From the NCBI GenBank assembly GCA_963696675.1, contig CAVOLM010000030.1, positions 1 through 64,000 on the forward strand: DNA of 64,000 nt. The letters are read 5' to 3'. Source of the stretch: DATBVX01 sp963696675 (GTDB lineage Bacteria; Pseudomonadota; Gammaproteobacteria; Steroidobacterales; Steroidobacteraceae). A program made the position numbers and the translations under genes. The notes below the pieces were generated by a model. That model was not told the DNA's origin. It was given only the letters and a program-made list of their open reading frames with translations, and did no database searches. Positions 10,270-19,317 of this stretch are shown here, piece after piece (the stretch's first letter is position 1; the number at the start of each line of letters is the position of its first letter).

Positions 10270-10757
10270 AGTGACTTGGCTGCCTCGAGCACCTCTGCGG
10301 CGTGCCCGTCGACTTTGACCTTGCGCCATTCGCGGCGCAGTTGGCCTTCGGCGTCGATGAGGAAGGTGCTGCGCTCCACGCCCAGGAACTTGCGGCCGTA
10401 CATGCTCTTTTCGCGGATCACGTCGAACAGCTCGCAAGCCTTGCGATCCTCGTCGCTCAGCAATGCGAACGGCAGCTTGAACTTGGTCTTGAACTTGTGG
10501 TGCGACTCGATGCTGTCGGGCGAAACACCGACGATGACCGTGTTGGCCTTGCGGAACGCGCCGTGCAGTTCGCGAAAATCCTGCGCCTCGCGCGTGCAGC
10601 CGCTGGTGTTGTCGCGGGGATAGAAGTAGATCACCAGATTGCTGCCCCGCGCGTCCGCCAGCGAAAACCGGTCGCCGGCGGTCGAGGGCAACGAGAGTTT
10701 GGGCGCCTTGCGCCCGACTTCGGTCTTGCTCGTCAAAGTGCCGATCCTTCCTGTCAC
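10266..10757 (-). CDS. bcp: Thiol peroxidase, Bcp/PrxQ family
   Basis: Peroxiredoxin that reduces hydrogen and organic peroxides, cytoplasmic, 163 residues as usual for Bcp. The peroxidatic Cys54 lies in YFYPRDNTSGCTREA with the conserved upstream Pro and Thr. The partner Cys found five residues later in E. coli Bcp is a Gln here; another Cys occurs in RKACELFDV. The enzyme may therefore be an atypical or 1-Cys type. Start and stop overlap both neighbours by GTGA, so gcvR, bcp and phoH are translationally coupled. Confidence 0.93.
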   Translation of the reverse strand: MTGRIGTLTSKTEVGRKAPKLSLPSTAGDRFSLADARGSNLVIYFYPRDNTSGCTREAQDFRELHGAFRKANTVIVGVSPDSIESHHKFKTKFKLPFALLSDEDRKACELFDVIREKSMYGRKFLGVERSTFLIDAEGQLRREWRKVKVDGHAAEVLEAAKSL

Positions 10758-11284
10758 AGCTTTACCGGTTCGAGAATCGCATCCAGATTGAGGTGGTCAC
10801 AGAATTCCAGGAATTCCTCGCGCAGCGTCGAGAGATGAATGCGGCTCGGCACGTTCACGATCATCTGTACCGAGAACATCGGCGCGCCCGTGTGCGCAGC
10901 GGCGTAGCTGCGCGTGGAAAGCTCCGCGATGTCGATGCCACGCGAAGAAAAGAACCCGGACAGGCTGGACACGATGCCGGTCTGATCCAGGCACACGACG
11001 TCGACCGAATAGGGCAGCATGTCGCTGCGCGCAGTGCGTTGTTCGGTCCGCCGTAGCTGGATGCTGAGCTCGCTGGACTCCGCGAGCTTGCGCAGGTCGG
11101 TCTCGAGGCGCGCCAGTGCTGCCCAGTTGCCGGATACGAGCAGCAGCATGGCGAATTCCGAACCCAGCGCCGTCATACGGCTCTCGCTGATGCTGCCGCC
11201 GCAGTCGGTCACGACGCGCGTGAGGTCGTGAACCATTCCCGTTCGATCGCTACCGATCGCCGAGATCGCCAGGTACTGCTTCAT
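10754..11284 (-). CDS. gcvR: Glycine cleavage system repressor-type double-ACT protein
   Basis: Cytoplasmic regulator with two ACT domains (about 1-75 and 90-170). GcvR in E. coli binds GcvA to repress gcvTHP when glycine is low. The N-terminal text MKQYLAISAIGSDRTGMVHD and the second-domain text LDQTGIVSSLSGFFSSRGID are typical of GcvR, and the 176-residue length fits. Position next to bcp and divergent from dapA is the common gammaproteobacterial arrangement (for example in Pseudomonas). No gcv genes are in the window, so the target is inferred from family. Confidence 0.88.
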   Translation of the reverse strand: MKQYLAISAIGSDRTGMVHDLTRVVTDCGGSISESRMTALGSEFAMLLLVSGNWAALARLETDLRKLAESSELSIQLRRTEQRTARSDMLPYSVDVVCLDQTGIVSSLSGFFSSRGIDIAELSTRSYAAAHTGAPMFSVQMIVNVPSRIHLSTLREEFLEFCDHLNLDAILEPVKL

Positions 11285-11450
11285 CTAGTCGGACAGATTC
11301 CCGATCGCCTGCGGTCTCATCCCCTGAACGTGCGGCAGTGTACCGGTATTGAGCAGACGGTGGAACGAGCCCGATCAGTGGCTTGCCTCATTGCGCCCGC
11401 GGCACGTAACATCCGCGATCCTCCGCAGCAGACACTCCCTTGGGGCCCAG

Positions 11451-12329
11451 ATGTTCGGCGGCAGCATGGTCGCAGTCGTCACTCCGATGACGGCAAATGG
11501 CGCAATCGATTTTCCCGCCTGGGAACGGCTGCTGCGCTTTCATGCCGAGCACGGCACCGATGCAATCGTGGTCGGCGGAACGACCGGTGAGTCGCCGACG
11601 CTCGAGTCCGGCGAGCTGGACGAGCTGGTGCGGCGGGCGGTGCGAATTCTGCGGGGGCGCATGCCGGTGATCGCCGGCGCCGGCACCAATTCGACATCGC
11701 GCACGGTGCAGCGGGCCCGGGAACTCGTCGCCGCCGGTGCGGATGCCCTGTTGGTCGTCACTCCGTATTACAACAAGCCCACCCAGGAAGGACTGTTCGA
11801 GCACTTTCGCGCGGTGGCTGCCGCAGCGGGAATACCGGTGATTCTCTACAATGTGCCGTCCCGGACCGGTGTCGATCTGCTGGCGCCCACGGTTGCGAGG
11901 CTGGCGCGCGAGCCGCATATCGCGGCCATCAAGGAAGCGACCTGCAGCGTGGATCGTGGTCGCGAAATCCTTGCTTCGGTGCCGCCGCAATTCGACCTGA
12001 TCAGCGGTGACGATGCGACGGCGCACGAACTGATGGACATCGGGGCGCGGGGCGTCATCTCGGTGACGGCCAATGTGGCGCCGGGGCTGATGCACGAGCT
12101 GTGCGTGGCCTCGAGGGACAGACACGAAGCGCGAGTTCATGAACTCGACAGCCGGCTCGGGAAACTTCATGCCGCCCTTTTCGTCGAATCGAATCCGATT
12201 CCGGTCAAGTGGGCGTTGCAGGAGATGGGTCTGATTGCCGAAGGAATCCGCTTGCCGCTGACGCAGCTGGCGCCGCGATTCCATGAACAGGTGCGCGACG
12301 GCCTGCGTGTCGCGGGGGTACTGGATTGA
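11451..12329 (+). CDS. dapA: 4-hydroxy-tetrahydrodipicolinate synthase
   Basis: Condenses pyruvate with aspartate semialdehyde, the first committed step to lysine and diaminopimelate. The start at MFGGSMVAVVTPM gives 292 residues, the same as E. coli DapA; a longer open frame upstream has no family support. Visible motifs are the GGTTGE loop, the Tyr of VTPYYNKPTQEG and ILYNVPSRTG, and the Schiff-base Lys in AAIKEATCS. The bamC-like gene follows after 8 bases. The next lysine-pathway gene, dapB, lies about 40 kb away in this window. Confidence 0.97.
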   Translation: MFGGSMVAVVTPMTANGAIDFPAWERLLRFHAEHGTDAIVVGGTTGESPTLESGELDELVRRAVRILRGRMPVIAGAGTNSTSRTVQRARELVAAGADALLVVTPYYNKPTQEGLFEHFRAVAAAAGIPVILYNVPSRTGVDLLAPTVARLAREPHIAAIKEATCSVDRGREILASVPPQFDLISGDDATAHELMDIGARGVISVTANVAPGLMHELCVASRDRHEARVHELDSRLGKLHAALFVESNPIPVKWALQEMGLIAEGIRLPLTQLAPRFHEQVRDGLRVAGVLD

Positions 12330-12337
12330 GGTATTCA

Positions 12338-12637
12338 ATGAATCGAGTTTGCCGATTGATGGCGCTGGTCATCTGCGTGGCCGGTGTCGCCGGTTGCAAG
12401 TCATTTTCCTGCAATGCGCCACCCGCCTACGGCAATGCGGACAGTATTCCGCCGTTGCAGATCCCCGGGGGCCTCGACCCGCCCGATACCCGGGGCGCGC
12501 TCAAAGTCCCGGAGCTCAGCACACCGGATCGGCCGCGCACCGACGCCGAGGGCTGTCTCGACGATCCGCCGTCATATTTCCCGGAGCGGCCGCGCGGCGA
12601 TTTTCCAAAGGGCGACCGTCCTCAGTCCAAGCCCTGA
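12338..12637 (+). CDS. Short BamC-like lipoprotein
   Basis: A 99-residue predicted lipoprotein. MNRVCRLMALVICVAGVAGC forms a signal peptide with Cys20 as the lipidation site, and a GAGG ribosome site precedes the ATG. The mature part is Pro-rich and contains IPPLQIPGGLDPPDTRGALK, which resembles the unstructured N-terminus of BamC, the part that contacts BamD in E. coli. The two folded helix-grip domains of full BamC (about 340 residues) are absent, and the next gene is a tRNA, so this is not a simple frameshift. Position right after dapA is the normal bamC position. Confidence 0.7.
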   Translation: MNRVCRLMALVICVAGVAGCKSFSCNAPPAYGNADSIPPLQIPGGLDPPDTRGALKVPELSTPDRPRTDAEGCLDDPPSYFPERPRGDFPKGDRPQSKP

Positions 12638-12686
12638 ATTGCGTGCCGGGCACGCCTTCGGTACTCTGCGCGCCCTCAATTCGTGC

Positions 12687-12776
12687 GGAGAGATGGCCGA
12701 GCGGTCGAAGGCGCTGGACTGGAATTCCAGTAAACCGGCAACGGTTTCGTGGGTTCGAATCCCACTCTCTCCGCCA
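12687..12776 (+). tRNA. tRNA-Ser (GGA)
   Basis: A 90-nt type II tRNA. The 7-bp acceptor stem GGAGAGA pairs with TCTCTCC, the anticodon loop CTGGAAT has anticodon GGA (reads UCC and UCU), there is a long variable arm typical of serine tRNAs, the T-loop is GGTTCGAATCC, and the terminal CCA is encoded. It lies directly upstream of the 4.5S RNA gene. Confidence 0.97.
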
Positions 12777-12788
12777 CTCGAGCTTTCG

Positions 12789-12905
<117 letters not shown>

Positions 12906-12925
12906 CCTCCGATTAGAGTGTGCCC

Positions 12926-14486
12926 ATGAGTTATCTGGTTCTCGCCCGCAAGTGGCGTCCGCGTAATTTCAGCGAAATCGTCGGCCAGGAGCACGTCGTG
13001 CGCGCCCTCAGCAATGCGCTCGACAGCGGGCGCGTGCATCACGCATTTCTGTTCACCGGCACGCGCGGCGTTGGCAAGACCACGCTCGCGCGCATCCTGG
13101 CGAAGTGCCTGAACTGCGAAGCCGGTGTCTCTTCCAAGCCCGACGGAAGCTGCGCCGCCTGCCGGGAAATTGACGAGGGTCGGTTTGTCGATCTGCTCGA
13201 AGTCGACGCAGCTTCCCGAACCAAGGTCGACGACACGCGCGAGCTGCTCGACAACGTCCAATACGCGCCGGCGCGCGGCCGCTTCAAGGTGTACCTCATC
13301 GACGAGGTGCACATGCTGTCGACTCATTCCTTCAATGCGCTCCTGAAAACGCTCGAGGAGCCGCCACCGCACGTGAAATTTCTGTTGGCGACCACCGACC
13401 CGCAGAAACTCCCGGTGACGGTGCTGTCGCGCTGCCTGCAATTCAACCTCAAACGCTTGCCGGTGACGCTGATCGCGTCGCGACTCAGGCAGATCATCGC
13501 GGCGGAGGGGCTGGAAGCCGAATCCGCGGCGATCGAGCTGCTGGCGCGCGCCGCGGATGGGAGCCTGCGCGATGCCCTGAGCCTGCTCGATCAGCTCATC
13601 GCCTTCGGCGCCGGCAGGCTCACGGAACAGAATGCCCGCGCCATGCTGGGCACTGTCGACCGCGCACACACGGTGCGGTTCCTGGAGCAGATCGCGGCAG
13701 GCGATGCCGCGGGCCTGATGAAGACGGTGTCGGCTTTGGATGATTACGCGCCGGACTATGCCGCTGCGCTCGATGAGCTCGCGACACTGATTCAGAAAGT
13801 GGCGCTCCGCCAGGCAATTCCCGCCTACGAGGCCGGCGAATCGTTTGCAGCCGAGACTCTCGATGCACTCGCTGCCGCGATTTCCGCCGCGGACCTGCAG
13901 CTCTATTACCAGCTTGCGATCGTTGGCCGCCGCGATCTGGACCTTGGGCCCGACCAGCGCAGTGGCTTCGAGATGGTGCTGCTGCGCATGCTGGCGTTCC
14001 GCCCGGCAGAGGCCACGGATTCCCCCGCACGTGTGCGGCGCACCGGATCGACCGAGACTGCGACCGCCACGAAGAGCGCAGAGGTGACGAACTCGAGCAC
14101 ACTCAACCGGTGATCCGTGGCGCGCCATGATTGCGGCTCTGGATACCCAGGGAGCGGCCCGCCAGCTGGCCATCAATTGCACCTTGCTCGCTCGTGAAGA
14201 GGGGCAGGTACGACTGTTGCTCGATCCGCGCGGTGCGCACTTTCGCACCAATCAAACGGAAGAAACCCTGGCGCGCGCGCTGAGTCGCGTGCTGGGCGCA
14301 GAGGTACAGCTGCAGATCGAACTGGCGGAGGAGGCGACGCAGACGCCGGCGCGCGAGCTGGCGCAGGCTGCCGAGGAACGACTGCAGGCGGCGCGAGTCG
14401 AACTGGAGAACGATCCCACGGTGCGGGCGCTCAAGGAAAGACTGGGCGCCACGCTGATCGCGGACTCGGTCAAGCCGCTCAACTGA
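12926..14486 (+). CDS. dnaX: DNA polymerase III tau subunit, frameshifted near the linker
   Basis: Clamp-loader ATPase and replisome organiser. MSYLVLARKWRPRNFSEIVG is the family start; Walker A is GTRGVGKTT, the zinc-binding Cys are in CLNCEAG and CAACREID, and YLIDEVHML is Walker B. The frame closes at 14113 after a Thr/Ser-rich linker. The C-terminal domain that binds the polymerase core resumes one frame later at DPWRAMIAALDTQGAARQLA and ends at 14486. One extra base between about 14090 and 14110 explains the break. The corrected protein of about 519 residues is shorter than E. coli tau (643) because the region between domains III and V is only about 45 residues. No A-rich slippery site is present. 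Confidence 0.93.
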
Positions 14487-14506
14487 GGTGCAGGGAGAGC
14501 AGAACC

Positions 14507-14830
14507 ATGAAGCCCGGACTCGGAAACCTGATGAAGCAGGCCCAGCAGATGCAGGCGAGCATGCAGAAAGCGCAGGCCGAGTTGGGCCAGCTCGAAGTAC
14601 AGGGCGAATCCGGCGGCGGCATGGTGCGCGTGACGATGAATGGCCGGCACGAAGTTCGCGCCGTACAGATCGATGCGGCCACGCTGGGTGACGACAAGGA
14701 AATGCTCGAAGACCTGATCGCTGCAGCCGTGAACGATGCCGTGCGCAAGGTCGAAGCGCGCGTGCAGGAGAAGTTCTCCGGCCTGATGTCGGGAATGGCG
14801 CTCCCGCCCGGATTCAAGCTTCCTCTCTGA
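14507..14830 (+). CDS. ybaB: Nucleoid-associated protein, YbaB/EbfC family
   Basis: Small dimeric DNA-binding protein of 107 residues. MKPGLGNLMKQAQQMQASMQ is the typical N-terminal helix, followed by GESGGGMVRVTMNGRHEV, the beta-sheet core. A GGGAGA ribosome site precedes the ATG. It lies between dnaX and recR as in most gammaproteobacteria, and its stop overlaps the recR start (TGATG). Confidence 0.96.
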   Translation: MKPGLGNLMKQAQQMQASMQKAQAELGQLEVQGESGGGMVRVTMNGRHEVRAVQIDAATLGDDKEMLEDLIAAAVNDAVRKVEARVQEKFSGLMSGMALPPGFKLPL

Positions 14831-15429
14831 TGAAGTACTCACCCGCCCTGGCGCGGCTGATCGAAGCGTTACGCATCCTGCCCGGCGTCGGTCCGAAGAC
14901 CGCGCAGCGCATGGCCTTCCACCTGCTGGAACGAGATCGTGACGGCGGCCGCGAAATTGCCGCAGCCCTGGCAGACGTACTGGCGCGCGTCGGTCACTGC
15001 CAGCGCTGCCGCATGCTGACCGAGGAGACATTGTGTCCGCTTTGCGTGTCGACGCAGCGGGACCCGGCGCTGCTGTGCGTCGTCGAATCGCCAGCGGATG
15101 TCATTGCAGTCGAGCAGTCGGGAAGCTATCGCGGCCAGTACTTCGTGCTGATGGGGCATCTGTCGCCGCTCGATGGCATCGGCCCGGAACAACTCGGTCT
15201 CGCGCAGCTCGAGGCAAGATTGGCGGAAGGCGGCGTCGCCGAGATCATCCTCGCCACCAACCCCACGGTCGAGGGCGATGCCACGGCGCACGTGATTGGC
15301 GAGATTGCAGCGCGTCGCGGAGTGCGCGCCACGCGCATTGCGCATGGCGTTCCGGTCGGCGGCGAGCTCGAGTACGTGGATGGCGGCACGCTGGCACACG
15401 CGCTCGCTGGCCGTCAGGCCATGGGCTGA
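14830..15429 (+). CDS. recR: Recombination mediator protein RecR
   Basis: Works with RecO (and RecF) to load RecA at gaps. It has 199 residues, the usual length: an N-terminal helix-hairpin-helix (RILPGVGPKTAQRMAFHLL), a C4 zinc finger (CQRCRMLTEETLCPLC) and a Toprim domain (VVESPADVIAVEQSGSYRGQ, then ILATNPTVEGDATAHVIGE). The start overlaps the ybaB stop by one base, so the two genes are translationally coupled. Confidence 0.97.
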   Translation: MKYSPALARLIEALRILPGVGPKTAQRMAFHLLERDRDGGREIAAALADVLARVGHCQRCRMLTEETLCPLCVSTQRDPALLCVVESPADVIAVEQSGSYRGQYFVLMGHLSPLDGIGPEQLGLAQLEARLAEGGVAEIILATNPTVEGDATAHVIGEIAARRGVRATRIAHGVPVGGELEYVDGGTLAHALAGRQAMG

Positions 15430-15445
15430 GCACCGGTCCAGATCG

Positions 15446-16342
15446 CTACTTGCCGGTGTTGCGGGGCCGCACTTCACGGAGCCTCGAGTGCAGTCGCAGC
15501 AACCGGCGATAACTCTCGTATCGACGCGCAGCTATGCTCCCGGCCTCGACCGCACGCTGCACGCCGCAATCGGGTTCACGCAGGTGGCGGCAATCCTGAA
15601 ATCGGCACAGCGCGGCGGGCGCCGCAAATTCGCGAAATACGTGGGCCGGATCACTCAGCGACTCCAGTGCCGGCGCGTAGTCGCGCACGCCGGGTGAATC
15701 GATCAGGTCGCCGCCGCCGGGCAGGTGATGAAGCGTCGACACGCTCGTTACATGTTGTCCTTCCATCGTGCTGCGTGACAGCGCTGCGGTTTCGGCGTCG
15801 AGCCCCGGAAGGAGAGCGTTCGCAAGCGTCGACTTGCCCACCCCGGATTGACCGACCAGGACGCTCACTTCACCTTCGAGCCTCGCGCGCAGCGTTGCCA
15901 TGCCGTCGCCAGTCATCGCCGAGCAGCGCGCCGTCGCGTAGCCGATCTGCGCAAACGTGGAAAGCTCGGTCTCGCAGTCATCGGACTCGACGCTCAGCTC
16001 GCACTTGTTGAGCACCACGACAGCCTTGAGGCCGTGCAGTTCCGCGGCAGCGACATAGCGATCGACGATGAAAAAGTCCGGCTTCGGCTCAGGAGCGAAC
16101 ATCACGATGAGCTGCGAGATGTTCGCGACGACCACCTCATTCTGACCCTGGGCGTTGGTGCGCGACAGCGTGGAGCGACGGGGCAGGCGGTCGAGAACAA
16201 TGCCACTACCGGCGCTGTCGCTCAGGCGCCAGTGCACTTCATCGCCGCACACGACCTGCAGGCGCCGTGCGGAGAGCGAACAGGGCACACGACGCTCGTG
16301 CGGCGCCTCTACCATGACGTGACGACCGTGGCTTGCGATCAC
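15446..16342 (-). CDS. rsgA: Small ribosomal subunit biogenesis GTPase RsgA
   Basis: Circularly permuted GTPase that checks late 30S assembly, 298 residues. An N-terminal OB fold is followed by the permuted motifs in order: G4 LNKCEL, G1 GQSGVGKST, G3 DSPGVRD, then a Cys/His zinc site (CRFQDCRHLREPDCGV). The G4 motif has Glu where Asp is usual. The start is a GTG at VIASHGRHVMVEA, the only start codon after an in-frame TGA; an AGAAGGGC stretch lies upstream. It is convergent with recR. Confidence 0.95.
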   Translation of the reverse strand: MIASHGRHVMVEAPHERRVPCSLSARRLQVVCGDEVHWRLSDSAGSGIVLDRLPRRSTLSRTNAQGQNEVVVANISQLIVMFAPEPKPDFFIVDRYVAAAELHGLKAVVVLNKCELSVESDDCETELSTFAQIGYATARCSAMTGDGMATLRARLEGEVSVLVGQSGVGKSTLANALLPGLDAETAALSRSTMEGQHVTSVSTLHHLPGGGDLIDSPGVRDYAPALESLSDPAHVFREFAAPAALCRFQDCRHLREPDCGVQRAVEAGSIAARRYESYRRLLRLHSRLREVRPRNTGK

Positions 16343-16431
16343 GCGACCGACAAACGCCCTTCTTCAGGCGTTGCAAGCACTCCATCCGCTGTCTGCCGGC
16401 GGGAGTGCGTTGCGCTCACCCTGCGCGGTAA

Positions 16432-17682
16432 TCAGACAGGCTCCGGGGCACGCCGCAGCTGAGCGATGCGTGTCGGCGCCGGGGGGTGAGAATCGAAGAA
16501 GGCGGAATACAGAGCATCGGGCGTGAGTGTGGTCGCGTTGTCACGATAGAGCTTGACGAGCGCCGAGGCGAGTTGCGTCGCGCTCGCGTGAGTCGTGGCG
16601 TATCGATCAGCGGCGAACTCGTGGCGGCGCGACCAGGCAGCGCCGAAGGGCACGAGCCAGAAGGTCAGCACCGGCAGCACCAGGAAGAACAGCAGCAGAG
16701 CCATGTGCGCGGACGGTGTGGCGATGTTGAAAGTCGCGAAGAAAATCGGTTGCGTGCTGAGCCAGCCGAGGACGTAAAGACCGGCGAGTCCGAGCGCCAG
16801 CGTGATCAACATGCGCCGGCGGATGTGATGCAGTCGGAAGTGACCGAGCTCGTGCGCGACGACTGCCTCGATTTCCTCCGGCGACAAGCGCTCGAGCAGC
16901 GTGTCAAACAGGACAATGCGCTTGTTGGAGCCGAAGCCGGTGAAATACGCGTTGCCATGCGCCGAGCGGCGTGAGCCATCCATGACGAAGACGCCGCGAC
17001 TGCGAAACCCGCAGCGCTCGACGAGCGCCGCGATGCGCTGCGCGAGTGAGGCATCGTTCAGCGCGCGAAAACGATTGAAAAGCGGCGCGATGAACGCGGG
17101 ATACGCCCAGGTGAGGACCACGCTGAATGCCGCCCAGGCCAGCCAGGCGTACAGCCACCAGTAGGCGCCCGCTTTGTGCATGAGCCACAGAACGAGCGCC
17201 AGCAGTGGCGCGCCCAATACGATGCTCAGCAGCATGCTCTTCAGCAGATCGCCCAGGTAGAGCCGCCAATTCATGCGGTTGAACCCAAAGCGGGTCTCGA
17301 TGCCGAACACGCGATACAGCGAGAACGGCCAGCCGACCAACGCCGTGATCAATGCGGTGCTGCCGATGACCGCCAGCCCGAGCAGGACACCGGTGAGACC
17401 TTGTGCGCGCCAGGTCGCATCCAGCAGTGACAGCACGCCGCCCCAGGTCAGAGCAACCAGCAGCACTGCGTCGAGGATCGCTTCGCCGATCGCGAGTCGC
17501 GCGTTGGCGACGGTGTAGTCACTCGCCTTGCGATGTGCCTCGGGCGGCACGGTATCGCGAAACGCTTCCGGCACGTGCTCACGTGCCGCGCTGGCACTGG
17601 CGCCCTGACGGCTGAGGAGCCAGATGCGGCACGCGAGTGCGAGAATCAGCAGGGTGGCGAAAGATGCGGCGAGTGGACTCAT
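16432..17682 (-). CDS. Ste24-like M48 family membrane metalloprotease
   Basis: Integral inner-membrane zinc endopeptidase of the CAAX protease 1 (Ste24) type, 416 residues. It has several hydrophobic helices in the N-terminal half, YRVFGIETRFGFNRMNWRLY before the catalytic domain, the zinc motif VVAHELGHFRLHH, and the third zinc ligand in RRHEFAADRYA. Bacteria do not prenylate CAAX proteins, so the substrate is unknown; membrane-protein quality control is the usual suggestion. It is divergent from orn across about 70 bases and shares direction with rsgA. Confidence 0.92.
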   Translation of the reverse strand: MSPLAASFATLLILALACRIWLLSRQGASASAAREHVPEAFRDTVPPEAHRKASDYTVANARLAIGEAILDAVLLVALTWGGVLSLLDATWRAQGLTGVLLGLAVIGSTALITALVGWPFSLYRVFGIETRFGFNRMNWRLYLGDLLKSMLLSIVLGAPLLALVLWLMHKAGAYWWLYAWLAWAAFSVVLTWAYPAFIAPLFNRFRALNDASLAQRIAALVERCGFRSRGVFVMDGSRRSAHGNAYFTGFGSNKRIVLFDTLLERLSPEEIEAVVAHELGHFRLHHIRRRMLITLALGLAGLYVLGWLSTQPIFFATFNIATPSAHMALLLFFLVLPVLTFWLVPFGAAWSRRHEFAADRYATTHASATQLASALVKLYRDNATTLTPDALYSAFFDSHPPAPTRIAQLRRAPEPV

Positions 17683-17751
17683 GAAGCGATATTGATGCAG
17701 GCACCGGCAGCTTATCGTCTGCTAGTATTCGAACACAATCCATCGCTACAC

Positions 17752-18324
17752 ATGGCCCGAGACCCGGACAACCTGATCTGGATCGATCTCGAAATGACCG
17801 GGCTCAGGCCCGATGTCGATCACATCATCGAGATCGCCACGCTGGTCACCGACAAGCATCTGCACGTGCTCGCCGAGGGGCCGGTGCTCGCCCTGCATCA
17901 ACCCGAAGCCGTGCTCGGATTGATGGATGACTGGAACCAGCGCCAGCACGGCGCCTCGGGTCTGCTGGCGAGAGTCCGTGCCAGCGCGACGACGGTTGAG
18001 GAAGCCGAGCGCATGACCGTGGCATTCCTCGACCAATACGTGGACGCCGGCTTGTCGCCGATGTGTGGCAACAGCATCTGCCAGGATCGGCGCTTCCTGG
18101 CTCGATTCATGCCCGGGCTGGAGCGCTACTTTCACTACCGCAACCTCGACGTGAGCACTCTCAAGGAGCTGGCCAGGCGCTGGGCACCAGAGGTCGCTGC
18201 CGGGTTCACCAAGACTTCCACACACCTTGCGCTCGAGGACATCCGCGATTCGGTGCGTGAGCTGCAGTACTACCGCGAGCGTCTGTTCGCGCCTTCCATT
18301 GCCGCAGCCTCCGGCATCGACTGA
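17752..18324 (+). CDS. orn: Oligoribonuclease
   Basis: Essential 3'-5' exonuclease that clears di- and oligoribonucleotides, including pGpG from c-di-GMP turnover. It has 190 residues from the ATG at MARDPDNLIWIDLEMTGL; a longer frame upstream is not conserved. DEDDh residues are visible: D and E in IDLEMTGL, the D in NSICQDRRF, and H and D in STHLALEDIRDS. Near-identical stretches to E. coli Orn occur (HIIEIATLVTD, LDVSTLKELARRW). Confidence 0.97.
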   Translation: MARDPDNLIWIDLEMTGLRPDVDHIIEIATLVTDKHLHVLAEGPVLALHQPEAVLGLMDDWNQRQHGASGLLARVRASATTVEEAERMTVAFLDQYVDAGLSPMCGNSICQDRRFLARFMPGLERYFHYRNLDVSTLKELARRWAPEVAAGFTKTSTHLALEDIRDSVRELQYYRERLFAPSIAAASGID

Positions 18325-18333
18325 TCCTCGCTC

Positions 18334-19317
18334 ATGAGCGCCGAACTGGCGACCCTGGAACAGGAGCCGGATCTCGCGACCGTCCGCGCGGCGGCAGCGC
18401 GCATTCAACCCTTCGTACGGCGCACACCGCTCCTGAGCGATGAGACGCTCGATGCACAGTTCGGCGCGCGGCTGATCTTCAAGTGCGAGAACCTGCAGCG
18501 TGGCGGGGCGTTCAAGCTGCGTGGCGCGTCCAATGCGGTATTTTCCCTCCCGCAAGCGCTCGCATCTCACGGTGTCGCGACCCATTCCTCCGGCAACCAT
18601 GGCGCGGCGCTGGCACTGGCCGCCAAGCTGCGCGGCATACCGGCCGTCGTCGTCATGCCGGAGAACGCATCGGCAGTGAAGATCGCCGCTGTGCGAAGTC
18701 ATGGCGCCGAAGTGATTTTCTGCCGCCCGGGCCGAATCGCACGCGAGGCGACCCTGGCGGAACTGCTCGCCAAGCGCGAGTTGAGCGTTGTGCATCCCTA
18801 CGATGACTATCGCGTGATCGCCGGTCAGGGCACGGCCTGTCTCGAGCTCATCGAGCAGCATCCGCGACTCGATCTGGTGCTCACGCCAGTCGGCGGCGGC
18901 GGGTTGCTGTCGGGAACCGCAATCGTCGCACGGGCGCTCGCGCCGCAGGCGCGTGTCATCGGCATCGAACCAGAACAGGCGGACGACGCCTGGCGCTCCT
19001 TCCGCAGCGGTGAGCGGGTACTCCTCGATGCGCCGCAGACCGTTGCCGACGGCCTGCGCTCTTCGCTCGGCGTACGTGATTTTGCGATCATTCGACGCTG
19101 CGTCGATGACATCGTGCGTGTCTCCGAGGACGCCATCGTGCAGGCGGTGCGGCTCGTGCTCGAGCGATTGAAGATCCTGATCGAGCCTTCCGCCGCGGTT
19201 GTGGTAGCCGCGCTCATCGAAGGACGACTCGACGTCCAGGGCCGCGAGGTCGGGATCATTCTGTCCGGAGGTAATGTGGATCTCGATGCCGCGCATTGGC
19301 TGAGGACTCGGCCGTGA
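18334..19317 (+). CDS. PLP-dependent threonine/serine dehydratase or serine racemase-like enzyme
   Basis: Fold-type II pyridoxal-phosphate enzyme, 327 residues, without the regulatory C-terminal domain of biosynthetic IlvA. The PLP Lys lies in GAFKLRGASNA, the substrate loop is SSGNHGAALALAA, and the phosphate-binding glycine loop is TPVGGGGLLSG. The size and motifs fit catabolic threonine dehydratase, serine racemase or hydroxyaspartate ammonia-lyase; the sequence alone does not separate these. It starts 9 bases after orn, and its stop overlaps the next start as GTGA. Confidence 0.88.
   Translation: MSAELATLEQEPDLATVRAAAARIQPFVRRTPLLSDETLDAQFGARLIFKCENLQRGGAFKLRGASNAVFSLPQALASHGVATHSSGNHGAALALAAKLRGIPAVVVMPENASAVKIAAVRSHGAEVIFCRPGRIAREATLAELLAKRELSVVHPYDDYRVIAGQGTACLELIEQHPRLDLVLTPVGGGGLLSGTAIVARALAPQARVIGIEPEQADDAWRSFRSGERVLLDAPQTVADGLRSSLGVRDFAIIRRCVDDIVRVSEDAIVQAVRLVLERLKILIEPSAAVVVAALIEGRLDVQGREVGIILSGGNVDLDAAHWLRTRP

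Noticed and set aside
8989..10623. 544-codon open frame on the + strand
   Set aside because: It is antisense to the PhoH-like and bcp genes, whose motifs are unmistakable; long antisense frames are common in GC-rich DNA.
14090..14130. Programmed frameshift in dnaX
   Set aside because: No slippery A-rich heptamer is present, and the shift needed is the same +1 as in many other broken genes here, so a sequence error is simpler.
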